From contig OX638135.1 of NCBI GenBank assembly GCA_951804985.1, positions 65,523,970 through 65,587,969 on the forward strand: a DNA stretch of 64,000 nucleotides, given 5' to 3'. The notes under the pieces were generated by a model. It was not told where the DNA came from. It ran no database searches and was given only the letters and a program-made list of their open reading frames with translations. The stretch comes from Dryomyza anilis (Eukaryota; Arthropoda; Insecta; Diptera; Dryomyzidae). The translations under genes and the position numbers were made by a program. Shown here piece after piece: positions 20,136 through 31,906 of this stretch. Positions within the stretch are counted from its first letter, which is position 1, and each line of letters begins with the position of its first letter.

Positions 20136-22229
20136 ACATCTTAAATCTACTATTTATATGTAACCACACATTTAATCTCTCTTTAAATATGTTAAATTTT
20201 AAGTACAATTTTTCCATTATTCTTAATTTTTAATTTTTTAATTCTTACTTTTTCATAAACTGACCTTTTGATTATCAACATAATTTTAATTTTGTTGAAC
20301 TGTAAAATAATCACTTCTTATTGTACTAATATATAAATCAAATAAAAAAAATATATACAAAAATTTCGCAACGGTGAAGCTGTGCACATGTCCAGCTAGT
20401 ACATATACAACAAAAAAACTGTATTATAAATACATATGTATTTGATTTACGTCCATACTCAAATGTGTTCGTTTTCACTTCATTGATATAGTAATTTTGT
20501 ATGCAATTAACTACATAATTTTACTGCATTTATATACAATTTTTAATTCATTTGTATTGAAAATAAATACATTTTGTCTTTTTAATACGTCCGAAATATG
20601 AAGATACATTACAACATCTTCATTTATTTTAACTACATTCCGTATTTATTTAACACCATTATGTGTTGTATGGTGAAACAACACAATTTTAAGTTATTGC
20701 AATTTGTTTTAAAATCGGTTGAATAACGTGTAACTACAATTTTTAATTCATGTATCAAACGAAACGTTGATTACGCTCGTGTTGAGAGTTGTTTCATATA
20801 CATCATACGCGAAGGTAAAAAAAATTAAATTTTTGTATATCAAAAAAATAGTTGGCAAAATAAAATTATTGAACAAACGTTCGAATCAAAGAGCGAAACG
20901 AAAAAAACGTTTTAAATACGTTACACCAATTTTAGACGAAGGGGACTGAAAACGAGACGATAATAAAAAGATACATGATAAGGGACAACATAAACTTTTA
21001 TAGAAAATAATTTGTGTTTGTATTCAAACGTCGTGAGTCTCTAAAATATAATAATAATATATGAGAATAAGTAAAAAGGACTTAGCTGAAACCAGCCAAG
21101 TAAGTATTAAGGATCATAGACGTAGTTGAACAAGTTAAAGTCAAAAAGGACCTCAACGAAAATGTCGAATTTAATTTTATTCTTTAATTTTATTCGAATT
21201 TAATTTTATTCTAAAGAGTTTGGAATAGCTTTTTTGTATTATTACACATAAACGTCGCACTTATTATTATGCACACATATCATAAAAAACCCTATATATT
21301 TTGGTTGAAATCATAACATTAAATTATACGAAGGGTGATTTTCTGGATACGACATGAATTAGATTTTTATTCGAGCATGTTGCTAATAAAGTCTACTATT
21401 TAAAAATGTGAATATAAAAAAAATATTAAGTGTAAACTAAAATTAGAAAATATTTTAGACAAAATGTTTACGAAAATTTGAATTAGAATTGTAATGTCTT
21501 TTAAACTATTAAATTTAGCTGATTGTTTTTTTCTTAGTTTGGTAATTATTTTTATGCACGTTTATTCATGTAAGGACCATTTAAGGTTATATTGCTCATA
21601 AAAGGACTCTTTTTGAAAAAAAAACAAAATTTTTCGTACTTGTTACCACTAATTATAAACCATAATTGTTGATAAATTTGGTGAAACTTTTATAAGTATA
21701 TTTTAGAGTAAAAACTTAATAGTTTAAGCAAATAAATTACCTTCAACTTTTTATAAAAAAAATCACGAAAAATAATTAAACCGTGATATTATAAAAACTT
21801 TGTCAACGACTTTTTTTTATTTATTTTGATATTAAAACACTCGGGAATAAGTTTTTAAAATACCAATTGACATGTTTATGATGTTGTGATTTAATATAAA
21901 TGTTATAACCGTAATGAAAAATAATAAAAAGTATTTACTTGAAATCGCCTGCGAAATAAATTTAAATTAAAAGTGTTTACTTCAAATTTTATTACGTACG
22001 TAATAAATTTAAATAAATATTATTTACATCAAATTTAAATAAAAAGTATTTAATTTATATACAAAAGACTTTACAAAGAAAAACGTGTCAAAAAGTATTT
22101 AAATTTATTATTTTTTTATTTAATTTTATGATTTTTTTCTCGGTGTACTAATAAGAAGATAAATGAAAAGATAAGTGTGACATACCAAATTCAAAATTTT
22201 AAAACCATTATTATTTAAAAGTAAAAGAT
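20136..22229. other. AT-rich intergenic sequence
   Basis: About 2 kb without recognisable gene, repeat family or RNA. Short open frames (for example a Lys-rich one at 20767-20949) look like chance. Confidence 0.4.
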
Positions 22230-22570
22230 TTAAAGTCTGTCCGTCTGTCTGTCTGTTAAAACGATTACAGAAAAAGTAGAAGAGCTAGAGCAATGAAACT
22301 TTAGATTTAGATAACATATATATCTAAGCTATCTGAACAAGATCGCATGATCGGTCTATTGTGACCTGAGAACCGATCACTTATGTGCAAATACCTCATA
22401 TACATTTTATATCTACAGATCAATTTCACTGTATACGTACTTAGGTAATCTTTTTTTGGTCAAATATATATTGACTCATGCTCAAATACATGAAAATAAT
22501 TGGTTCCGGTGAAACGACTTACTTTAAAATTCCCCATGTGATCTAACCTTCCCAACTGCTTTATACTTGA
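22230..22570 (+). repeat. Dispersed repeat, family of the 370-bp array
   Basis: Begins with a 'GTCCGTCTGTCTGTCTGTTA' box followed by 'ACGATTACAGAAAAAGTAGA', contains 'GACCTGAGAACCGATCACTT' and 'GGTCAAATATATATTGACTC', and ends with 'CATGTGATCTAACCTTCCCA'. The same blocks in the same order occur at 26610-29100. A non-coding repeat of unknown class. Confidence 0.65.
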
Positions 22571-22870
22571 ATCAGTAATAATTTAATTGAAAATGGTTTT
22601 TAAAAATTCAAAAGTGTAAAGTACAAGTTGCAACATAACAGGATTATTTTTTTTTGCTTTTAAAGCCTTACTCTTAGTTTTAAAGGTCCTAAAATCTAAA
22701 AGTCGATACGGAGCGAAAGAACAATGAGTTCTAAATTTTTCATACAAATCTGAATAAGTCTAATATACATATCTATATTCATTCATATTAATAATTATAT
22801 CTAGACCAGAGGTTCCCAATCATTTCAAGACCGCGCTTACTCATTTTAGGCAAGCTACATATCCCAAAAT

Positions 22871-23082
22871 AGCGTCGGTAGCCCAAGGTTAGTACGTTAG
22901 ACTACGAGCCGAAAGGTGCCAGGTTCAAGACTGGACTGGGGCTAACAACATCTTTACATAGAAACGTTTTTCAATACCGCACTATCTCTCTGCAGTTAAT
23001 GACAAACCAACGAAAGTAAAACATTGCCTATAAAAAGCTATCACCCCCGTTCGTATTCGGCATTAAACTGTAGGGCCCACCA
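22871..23082 (+). mobile_element. tRNA-derived SINE, copy 5 (3'-truncated)
   Basis: tRNA-like head 'GTCGGTAGCCCAAGGTTAGT' with 'GGTTCAAGACTGG' (B box), then the body up to 'GTAGGGCCCACCAGTG', where it stops; the last 90 bp and the tail are missing. Confidence 0.8.
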
Positions 23083-23286
23083 GTGTAGATATTTAATGAA
23101 AAAAAAAGAACCAAATTTGAATAAAATGTACTGAATTTTTTGTATTTCGAGATTAAGTAATTTGCACATATTTCAATGGGATTTTTACGAATTTTTTCTG
23201 ATTGTGTCTTGTCCTTCCTTAATATCAGTTTTTCAATGAATTTTCATTAGTTTAGTAGTTATGGTAGAAAAAATAATAAATTGAAT

Positions 23287-23308
23287 ATCTATCTACCTAC
23301 CTACCTAC

Positions 23309-23368
<60 letters not shown>

Positions 23369-23376
23369 ATATCTAG

Positions 23377-23445
<69 letters not shown>

Positions 23446-23457
23446 ATCTATCTATCG
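23287..23457. repeat. CTAT tetranucleotide microsatellite
   Basis: About 40 copies of CTAT (with a few CTAC at the start and single interruptions), roughly 170 bp. Confidence 0.95.
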
Positions 23458-24160
23458 ATTAGCATATTTTTATGCGTTTAAGGAACCACACCATCACGAC
23501 TTAATTGATGATTGAAATTTTACAAGATCCTTGGAATTTGCTGTACATTTTTCCGATAACCGAGGTCAGTTAAAATATATTATCATATCAAATATGAACC
23601 ATACAAATAAATTTATCGTCGCCATGAGTGTTGGTCAAATTTTTCTCCACATTTAGTATCAAATTTTTAAATACTAATATTTTGATCAATTCTATATTCG
23701 TGAACAATATAACGCTAGAATCACACTATTAAATAAAGTTTCATCGTATGATTCGTATGCCGTTTAAAAATTGACAATTCCGTCAACGGTTTTGTGCGGC
23801 ACACAGTGGTCTGAGAGATAGCTGCCGCGGCCAAAATTCCAAAAAAAAAACACTCGCACCGATTTAAAATGAAAAACGCCATTTTGTTGGTAGTTTCAGG
23901 AACCCAGAATGCCAAATTATTAGGATTGAGAAATTACAGGTGTATTTTTTATTGCTGGTTAAACAGAAAGTTTTTTATTTATTTGAACAAAATAAAGTTT
24001 TTTCTTGTAATATAACTATGATCAAAGTATTCTCTAAATCTGTAAATTTTTCTAAATTGATAAGTTATAAAATTATATAAATAAAACTGTCGCTGTAACT
24101 TATCATTTTTTTATATTATAAATTTTTGTTGTTATTATGTTTAATTTTATGGTCACTGTC
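23458..24160. other. AT-rich intergenic sequence, nothing recognised
   Basis: No gene or repeat family recognised between the microsatellite and the hAT-type element. Confidence 0.4.
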
Positions 24161-24168
24161 CTAAGAAG

Positions 24169-25500
24169 CAGAGCTCTCGATTACCCGGGTACCCGGGCTA
24201 CCCGGGTTTTTCGAGCTACCCGGGTAATACCAGGGTTGTTCAAATACTCGAAAAACCCGGGTATTAAATGTTCGAGCTACCCGGGTAATTTGTTCGTTCG
24301 TTTGTTCGAGCTATTCGAGTAGCTCGTTTGTTCGAGTAGCTCGATTGCTCGTTCGTTGTTCGAGTAGCTCGATTGCTCGATCGTTGTTCGAGCTTCGAGT
24401 AGCTCGTTCGTTCGTTTGTTCGATTGACGATTGTTCATTTGATCGCTTGTTAATTTGTCTCTCCGTTCGTTTGCTTAATGTAGGAGTTGGTCGGAAGTGG
24501 TTGGAAAAATGTGGGTGGACAAAAGTGGGTGGGTGGGTAAAAGTGGGCGGAAAGTGATAAAAAGACCGAAAAAAAATTTATTGCAGAAATCGGTAGCAGA
24601 CATCAAGGGAAATCGAATGGTACCACTCTCAGTGGTCCCTGACCCCCAAAAGGTGGTAAAAAACCCATTTATGACCCAAAAATTTGTATTTCTGAAATCG
24701 ATAGCGGACATCATTAGAAGGCTAATGGTACTCTTTGGAGTGGTCCAGGTCCCCCCAAAGGGGGTAAAAAACCCCATTTGCGAAAAAAAATTGTTTTTGG
24801 AGAAATAGATAGCTGACGTTAAGAAATGCATTTTGACATTCATAAAATATTTTTTTCGAAAATGGGGTTTTTGACCCCCTTTGGGGGGTCATGGACCACT
24901 CCAAAGGGTACCATTAGCCTTCTAATGATGACCGCTATCGATTTCCGAAATAAAAAAATTGGGTCATAAATGGGTTTTTGACCCCCTTTTGGGGGTCAAA
25001 GACCACTCAAAAGGGTACCATTAGCCTTCTAATGATGTCCCCTATCGATTTCCGAAATAAAAATTTCATAAATGGGGTCATAAATGGGGTTTTGACCCCC
25101 ATTTGTGGGTCAGGGACCACTCCAAAGGGTACCATTAGTCTTCTAATGAGGTTCGCTATCCATTTCCGCAATAAATTTTTGTTTGACAAAAAGTGGTTTT
25201 TGACCCCCTTTTGTGGGTCAGGGACCACTCCAAAGGGTACCATTAGTCTTCTAATGAGGTTCGCTATCCATTTCCGCAATAACATTTTTTTTTGACAAAA
25301 ATGGTCGAATGGTACCACTGAGAGTGGTACCATTCGACTTCCCTTGATGTCTGCTACCGATTTTTCGGTCTTTTTATCACTTTCCGCCCACTACTCGAAT
25401 CTCGAACAACGATCGGTAGCTCGAATCGGGTTTTTCGAGTATTTGAACTACCCGGGTACCCGGGCTACTCGAAAATACTCGTATGAAATCGAGAGCTCTG
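24169..25500. mobile_element. hAT-type foldback element H1 (non-autonomous)
   Basis: Ends are CAGAGCTCTCGATT and its exact inverse, flanked by perfect 8-bp direct repeats CTAAGAAG (24161-24168 and 25501-25508). An 8-bp duplication with CAGxG-type ends is the hallmark of hAT transposons. The 1,332-bp interior is a giant imperfect hairpin: subterminal CCCGGG/CGAG-rich repeats, then GTGGGCGGAAAGTGATAAAA (left, about 24540) mirrored at about 25367. Inside, modules of about 115 bp are repeated, about two inverted copies on the left and four on the right, each with 'GGTACCATTAG..TTCTAATGA' and 'ACCCCCTTTTGGGGGTC' cores. No transposase sequence is seen. Confidence 0.85.
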
Positions 25501-25711
25501 CTAAGAAGACCACGACTCGCCGAATCGTTTTTTTTTTTTATTCAAATATGTGTATGTTGGCTTTGGTATGGTATCTGTGTATCTCAATACGTACAAATGA
25601 TATCTATTTTTATACCCTACACTAAGAGTGAAATGGCATATTCAGTTTGGTACACCGTTTGTAACACCCAGAAGGAAGCATCTCCGGTATGGAGAAGTAT
25701 ATATCGTCACT

Positions 25712-26189
25712 GTCATGCCAAAGGGGCGAATGTGCATTTTTAAAAATGTTGGGAAATCAAATTTTAAAAGTTGAAGTGCTTTAAAAATTAGAAAAAATTA
25801 TATTTTCTTTAATTTTTTATGTTATTTTAGTTTATTCATCAATTATTATAACGTTTATAAGATATCTTTAGATTTGGACAACCTACTGAATTATAAATAC
25901 GGATTTTGTGAGGCTATATCGTGATCAAAACGAAAATATTTTTGTTTTTTATAATATAACTTTTTATTAGCGCAAGATAAAATAGTAATGTGGAGGCATT
26001 AATTGTTGGTTTTAAAGCACCTATCGATCTGCATCATTAATTAAAAATATTTTGTCAAACATTAATTTGCAGGAAAAAATGTTTGGCAAAATATTTTTAA
26101 ATAATGATGCAGTTCGATAGGTGTTTTAAAAACAAACAATTAATACATCAACACCATCATTATATCTTGCACCAAAAATTATAGCAAAA
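25712..26189. repeat. Palindromic MITE-like repeat, copy 1
   Basis: Starts with 'GTCATGCCAAAGGGGCGAAT'. Holds a near-perfect inverted repeat, 'GCACCTATCGATCTGCATCA' (about 26019) against 'TGATGCAGTTCGATAGGTG' (about 26105), with an AAATATTTTG-rich centre. Non-coding. A second, better preserved copy follows. Confidence 0.65.
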
Positions 26190-26555
26190 AAACGAAGAAA
26201 TTGGAAAAATTGAAAATCTTGTCATGCCAAAAGGGCGAATCTTTTCATTTTTTGCTATAACTCTTTAATGGTACAAGATAAAATAGTGATGTAGAGACAT
26301 TTTTTGTTTGTTTTTAAAGCACCTGTCGATCTGCATCATTAATTAAAAACATTAATTTGCCATGTGTTGTTTTTCAGGAAAAAATGTTTGACAAAATATT
26401 TTTAAATAGTGATGCAGTTCGATAGGTGCTTTGAAAACAAATAATAAATGCCTTTACACCACTATTTTATCTTATACCAATAAAAAGTTATGGTGAAAAA
26501 ATGAAAAGATTCGCCCTTTTGGCATGACAAGATTTTCACTTTTTCAAATTCGTCC
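26190..26555. repeat. Palindromic MITE-like repeat, copy 2 (long hairpin)
   Basis: Nearly the whole 360 bp folds on itself. The outer arms 'GTCATGCCAAAAGGGCGAAT' (26221) and its inverse (ending 26528) are perfect, and the flanking 'GAAAATCTT'/'AAGATTTTC' extends them. The inner arms match those of copy 1. No open frame and no target duplication were found. Confidence 0.7.
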
Positions 26556-26705
26556 TTTTGGTTTTGTGGCTAAAAATACCCAATAAAATGACACGCGATT
26601 TTGGCACAGCATGTCCGTCTGTCTGTCCCTCTGTATGTCTGTTGAAATCACGATTACAGAAAAAGTAGAAGAGCTAGAGCAATGAAATTTTATATTTAGA
26701 TTACT

Positions 26706-27650
26706 TATATCGACGCCCCTTACGAAAACTTATTATATATTTTTCGCTTACGAAAATAAATACGTTATTTTTGTAGGTTCAGAATAAAAGTATGTTATTG
26801 TTTTTGATTAGAAAAATAATACGTTTTATGATTTTGCCAGGAACTCTATTATGTTTTTGATATTTCCGAGAATATGTATATCCGTGTATATAAAAATGAT
26901 TGAAATTTTGCGACGAAGATTGGAATATTTGTTGAATATGAATAATGCATTTATGATTGGGGCCTTCATATGAAACCTGTACATATTACGGCATTGTAAT
27001 AAATATATGTAATCGTTTAATAAAGACCACAGGCCATTAGAAACTTATATCAGTCCTGAAATTAAACCTAAATTTAATGCAACAGTCTGGATTTCTTAGG
27101 AGACAATAACAAATGACCTCGAAAATCATAAAAAATGACGAGTCTAATAATGATTACAATAAGACTAGTTTAGCAATACAGTTCTGAAGAACGTACCTCA
27201 AATAGCGGAACCTACAGTTTAACTCCGAATCATTCATTTTCATGGGTGATGTTTTTACTCTCGAAGGTTATCTACCAAGAGGTAGATAGATTTGAACCAG
27301 CGACGTTTCGGCTTGTATTCCAAAACACTAACCTTCTGAGTCACCTACATAGTATATGGTAATGCATATTTTATATCATTATAGCGTAATTATTTTGAAT
27401 TTTGTCAAACAAATTTTACAAATGACATATATCAAAACATAAAACCAACGCAATATGATTTTGAAAAAAATCTATTTCAATAAAAAGCTCCAATTTTCGT
27501 CTAAAAATTTGAAACATAACAATTTTCCACAGAAAACTGTAATATTCGGCATTTAAGTAAAAATGAAATAGTATTCGTTTAAAAGTGATATATACTTTTT
27601 TTTCATAAGAAAATTTTAATATAATAGTTTTCGTAAGGGGCATCGATATA
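26706..27650. mobile_element. MITE-like insertion in the dispersed repeat
   Basis: Inverted ends 'TATATCGACGCCCCTTACGA' (left, from 26707) and the inverse of 'TATATCGATGCCCCTTACGA' (right, to 27650), continuing with AAAAC. About 945 bp. Comparison with the uninterrupted copy at about 22310 shows it entered an existing repeat. Because TATCGATA is itself palindromic, I cannot tell a TA or a longer target duplication apart. Contains a degraded SINE (27207-27350). Confidence 0.6.
27207..27350 (-). mobile_element. tRNA-derived SINE, copy 6 (degraded)
   Basis: Minus strand. 'GGAACCTACAGTTTAACTCC', 'TTTTTACTCTCGAAGG' and a damaged tRNA-like head ('TTTGAACCAGCG' then 'GAGTCACCTA'). The middle is partly deleted. 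Confidence 0.6.
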
Positions 27651-29100
27651 TCAAAGCTGGGCATGATAGGTCTATTGTAACCTGAGAACCGATCACTTAT
27701 GTTCAAATTCCTCATATACATTTTATATCTACAGATTAATTTTACTGTATACGTGCTTAGGTAAACTTTTTTTGGTCAAATATATATTGACTCATGCACA
27801 AGTACATGAAAATAATGGTTTCCGGCGAAACGACTTGTGGTTCCAAAAAAATCGATATTCGGTACACCTACCCATTTGTACATATGGGTATCAAATGAAT
27901 GGAAATTCTTCAGCGATTGAAAGTTTGTGGTTATTTTTAGGATTCGTATACCTATATACCACTTTAATGGTAACATATGTGTAGGATATTTATGGTCGGC
28001 TTAGACCGACTATAATATTGATAATCCTAACTATCATAATAACACCAACTTTAAAATTTCCCATGTGATCTAACCTTCCCAACTGGTTTTTATTAAAGAC
28101 TCATAACTTATAAAAACTATAAAAATAAAATTAATATTTTTTTGGTCAAATATATATTGACTCATGCACAAGTACATGAAAATAATGGTTTCCGGCGAAA
28201 CGACTTGTGGTTCCAAAAAAATCGATATTCGGTACACCTACCCATTTGTACATATGGGTATCAAATGAATGGAAATTCTTCAGCGATTGAAAGTTTGTGG
28301 TTATTTTTAGGATTCGTATACCTATATACCACTTTAATGGTAACATATGTGTAGGATATTTATGGTCGGCTTAGACCGACTATAATATTGATAATCCTAA
28401 CTATCATAATAACACCAACTTTAAAATTTCCCATGTGATCTAACCTTCCCAACTGGTTTTTATTCAAGACTCATAACTTACAAAAACTATAAAAATAAAA
28501 TTAATATTTTTTTGGTCAAATATATATTGACTCATGCACAAGTACATGAAAATAATGGTTTCCGGCGAAACGACTTGTGGTTCCAAAAAAAATCTATATT
28601 CGGTACACCTACCCATTTGTACATATGGGTATCAAATGAATGGAAATTCTTCAGCGATTGAAAGTTTGTGGTTATTTTTAGGATTCGTATACCTCTATAC
28701 CACTTTAATGGTAACATATGTGTAGGATATTTATGGTCGGCTTAGACCGACTATAATATTGATAATCCTAACTATCATAATAACACCAACTTTAAAATTT
28801 CCTATGTGATCTAACCTTCCCAACTGGTTTTTATTAAAGACTCAGAACTTATAAAAACTATAAAAATAAAATTAAAATTTTTTTGTCAAATATATATTGA
28901 CTCATGCACAAGTACATGAAAATAATGGTTTCCGGCGAAACGACTTGTGGTTCCAAAAAAATCGATATTCGGTACACCTTGAAAGTTTGTGGTTATTTTT
29001 AGGATTCGTATACCTATATACCACTTTAATGGTAACATATGTGTAGGATATTTATTAAAGACTCATAACTTATAAAAACTATAAAAATAAAATTAATATT

Positions 29101-29540
29101 GTTACTTATAATTTTTTTTTTATTTTTATTAATGCCTAATTTAAAGCTTAATTTTGAATTAAAAAAAAGCATAACTTCCAAAAGCCAATGAAGACCAAAT
29201 TTTTTTTTCTGTTTTTAAGACTTCAAATTATTTCAAATAAATACTCTCTATATACTATATTCGCCACGACCCGCCGGAACCGATGTTATTTAAATTGAAA
29301 ATTTTACTACAGATAATTTAGTTTGTTACAGTGTTTTTATATGAAATGTTGACTTTGATAGGGTACAATTTCCGAGGGCCAATAAAGACCAACCTTTTCT
29401 TTTCTGTTTTTAAAACATGAAATCATTCCAAATAAATATTCGCCGTTTTTTTTTAAATTGAAAAATATACCTCAGTGATTTCAGTTTGCTGCAGTGTTTT
29501 TAAATGAAATGTTGGTATTTTTAAAACTTAAAATCATTCT
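29101..29540. other. AT-rich sequence with a degenerate direct repeat
   Basis: Two similar stretches with 'CCAATGAAGACCAAATTTTT' and 'CCAATAAAGACCAACCTTTT', each followed by 'TTTCTGTTTTTAA' (about 29180 and 29380), suggest a degenerate 200-bp duplication. No gene. Confidence 0.4.
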
Positions 29541-31384
29541 AAAGAGAAGGGAGAGAGACGTCTTTTCAGGCGTAAAAAAAGCGAGGCAGAAAGACGAGAG
29601 TGTGGAGAGATTGAGATGCATGGCGACAGGAATGAGGCTCGAAAATTATTCGAGAAAATAAGACGCCTAGCCGGAGGTTCAAAATCCGGAGCCTCTTCTT
29701 GTAAAGATGAAAATGGGAATCTAGTCACAGATATCCAGAGCACACTGAAGATATGGAGGGATCACTTCTCTAACCTGCTGACCGGTAATGATGACCGCAA
29801 TTCCACCGATAGAGAAGTAAACCCGGCAACCCCAGTACTTGATGACGACGTTGAGATTCCGCCACCCGACCATGACGAGGTCAGAACAGCCTTCGGTGGG
29901 CTGAAAAACAACAAAGCCGCAGGTGCTGATGGCCTGCCTGCTGAATTGTTTAAGACCGGAGGCGAAGAGCTAATAGAGAGCATGCACGAGCTCGTAAGCA
30001 GAATATGGTCGGATGAAAGCATGCCAAGTGACTGGAACCTCAGTGTACTCTGCCCAATCCTTAAGAAAGGGGATCCCACTATCTGCGCCAACTACCTTGG
30101 GATCAGCCTACTCAATATCGCATACAAGGTTCTATCGAGCGTATTATGTGAAAGACTGAAGCCCATCGTCAACAGACTGATTGGACCTTATCAGTTCGGC
30201 TTCAGACCTGGAAATTCCACCATAGACCAGATTTTCACATTGCGCATAATTCAGGAAAAGACCCTAGAAAAACAGATCGACACCTACTACCTATTAGTCG
30301 ACTATAAAGCCGCCTTCGACACTCCGATAAGGGAACGATTATACGCCGCAATGTCTGAGTTCGGTATACCTGCGAAACTTATAAGGCTTTGCAGGATGAC
30401 CCTGAGCAACACACGTTGCTCAGTGAGAATAGGAAAAGACCATTTCATACCGAGCGAGGTTTCAGACAGGGTGACTCCCTATCGTGCGAATTTATTGATG
30501 GAGAAAATAGTTCGAGCTGCCGAACTCCGTTATAGCGGCACTATCCTCAACAAATGTGTCATGCTGCTCGCATATGCCGACGATATTGATATCATTGGCA
30601 GGAGCACACGAGTAGTCAGCGCAGCATTCTCCAGATTGGAGAAAGAGTCGCGTCGAATGGGTCTAGTGGTGAACGAGGACAAGACGAAGTTTCTTGTGTC
30701 AACAAGCAGAAAGGAGTCCATGCGTCTTGGACAAAAAGCTGATTTTGACACCCACAAGTTCGACATTGTGAAGGACTTCGTCTATTTGGGATCCAGCATC
30801 AACAGCAACAACGATGTTAGCCTGGAGATTAAACGGAGAATAACTCTTGCCAACAGGTGCTACTTTGGGCTTAGTAGGCAATTGAAAAGTAGAGCTGTCT
30901 CTCGCCGGGCAAAAATAACGCTCTACAAGTCACTCATCATGCAAGTTCTACTTTATGGTGCAGAAACATGGACGTTGGCCTTCACCGATGAGAGAGTACT
31001 GGGAGCGTTCGAGAGAAAGATTCTCCGTAAAATCATTGGCCCTATCTGCTTTGCTAACGAGTATCGAATCAGGATGAACCATGAGCTGTACGAGTTATTC
31101 GACGACATTGACATAGTCAAGCGCATCAAGATCCAGCGGCTTCGCTGGCTAGGGCATGTCGAACGAATGGATGAAAACACTCCAGCTAAGAAGGTGCTTG
31201 AATCGAGGCTCGAAGGTGGGCAGCGTAGAAGAGGTCGTCCAAATCTGCGTTGGAAAGACCAAGTTGAGGACAACCTGACAACGCTTGGTATTTCTAACTG
31301 ACGTCAACGCGCGCAAAGCAGAAGCGACTGCCGCGGCTTTATCTCAGCGGCCAAAACCGACCCACGGTTGTAAGGGCCATTTAA
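29541..31384 (+). mobile_element. RTE-like LINE copy E (5'-truncated, long open frame)
   Basis: Begins within the linker between endonuclease and RT (compare copy C at about 11745) and runs to the 3' tail 'GGCCATTTAAGTAAGTATAT', followed by a TA microsatellite. 5' truncation is normal for LINE insertions. This is the best-preserved RTE copy in the window. Confidence 0.85.
29616..31301 (+). pseudogene. RTE-like reverse transcriptase, 561-codon frame (copy E)
   Basis: In order: linker (about residues 1-90), 'KAAGADGLPAELFK' (about 98-111), 'NWSVLCPILKKGDP'-type block, 'GPYQFGFRPGNSTIDQIF' (about 193-210), 'LLVDYKAAFDTPIRERLY' (RT motif A with the catalytic Asp, about 226-243), 'LLAYADDIDIIG' (motif C, YADD, about 30571-30594), 'LYKSLIMQVLLYGAETWTL', and a basic end 'GQRRRGRPNLRW'. 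Motif B ('RGFRQGDS') is not in frame: around 30450-30500 the frame reads 'PSEVSDRVTPYRANLL', while the neighbouring frame still encodes the motif, so two compensating indels keep the frame open without keeping the enzyme. The real protein would also need the missing endonuclease. Confidence 0.85.
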
Positions 31385-31388
31385 GTAA

Positions 31389-31906
<518 letters not shown>

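Larger units (their letters stand above)
26610..29100 (+). repeat. Dispersed repeat with a 370-bp tandem array
   Basis: Starts with the same 'GTCCGTCTGTCTGTCC' box as 22230. It is split by an insertion at about 26706-27650 and continues with 'GACCTGAGAACCGATCACTT' at about 27680. From 27770 a 370-bp unit recurs at 28140, 28510 and 28880, the last with an internal deletion. Units are almost identical and include 'GGTTTCCGGCGAAACGACTT' and 'CATGTGATCTAACCTTCCCA'. Each unit contains the same 61-70-codon open frame, which I regard as chance because frame ends and lengths drift between units. Confidence 0.8.

Noticed and set aside
23287..23457. CRISPR-like regular repeat.
   Set aside because: It is a simple CTAT microsatellite without spacers; the other tandem arrays also lack unique spacers.
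27772..28725. The same 61-70-codon frame repeated in each 370-bp unit.
   Set aside because: It is copied with the tandem repeat, has no recognisable motif, and its start and length change between units; an equally long frame exists on the opposite strand.
30400..31301. Intact, possibly active LINE protein.
   Set aside because: RT motif B is out of frame and the endonuclease is missing.
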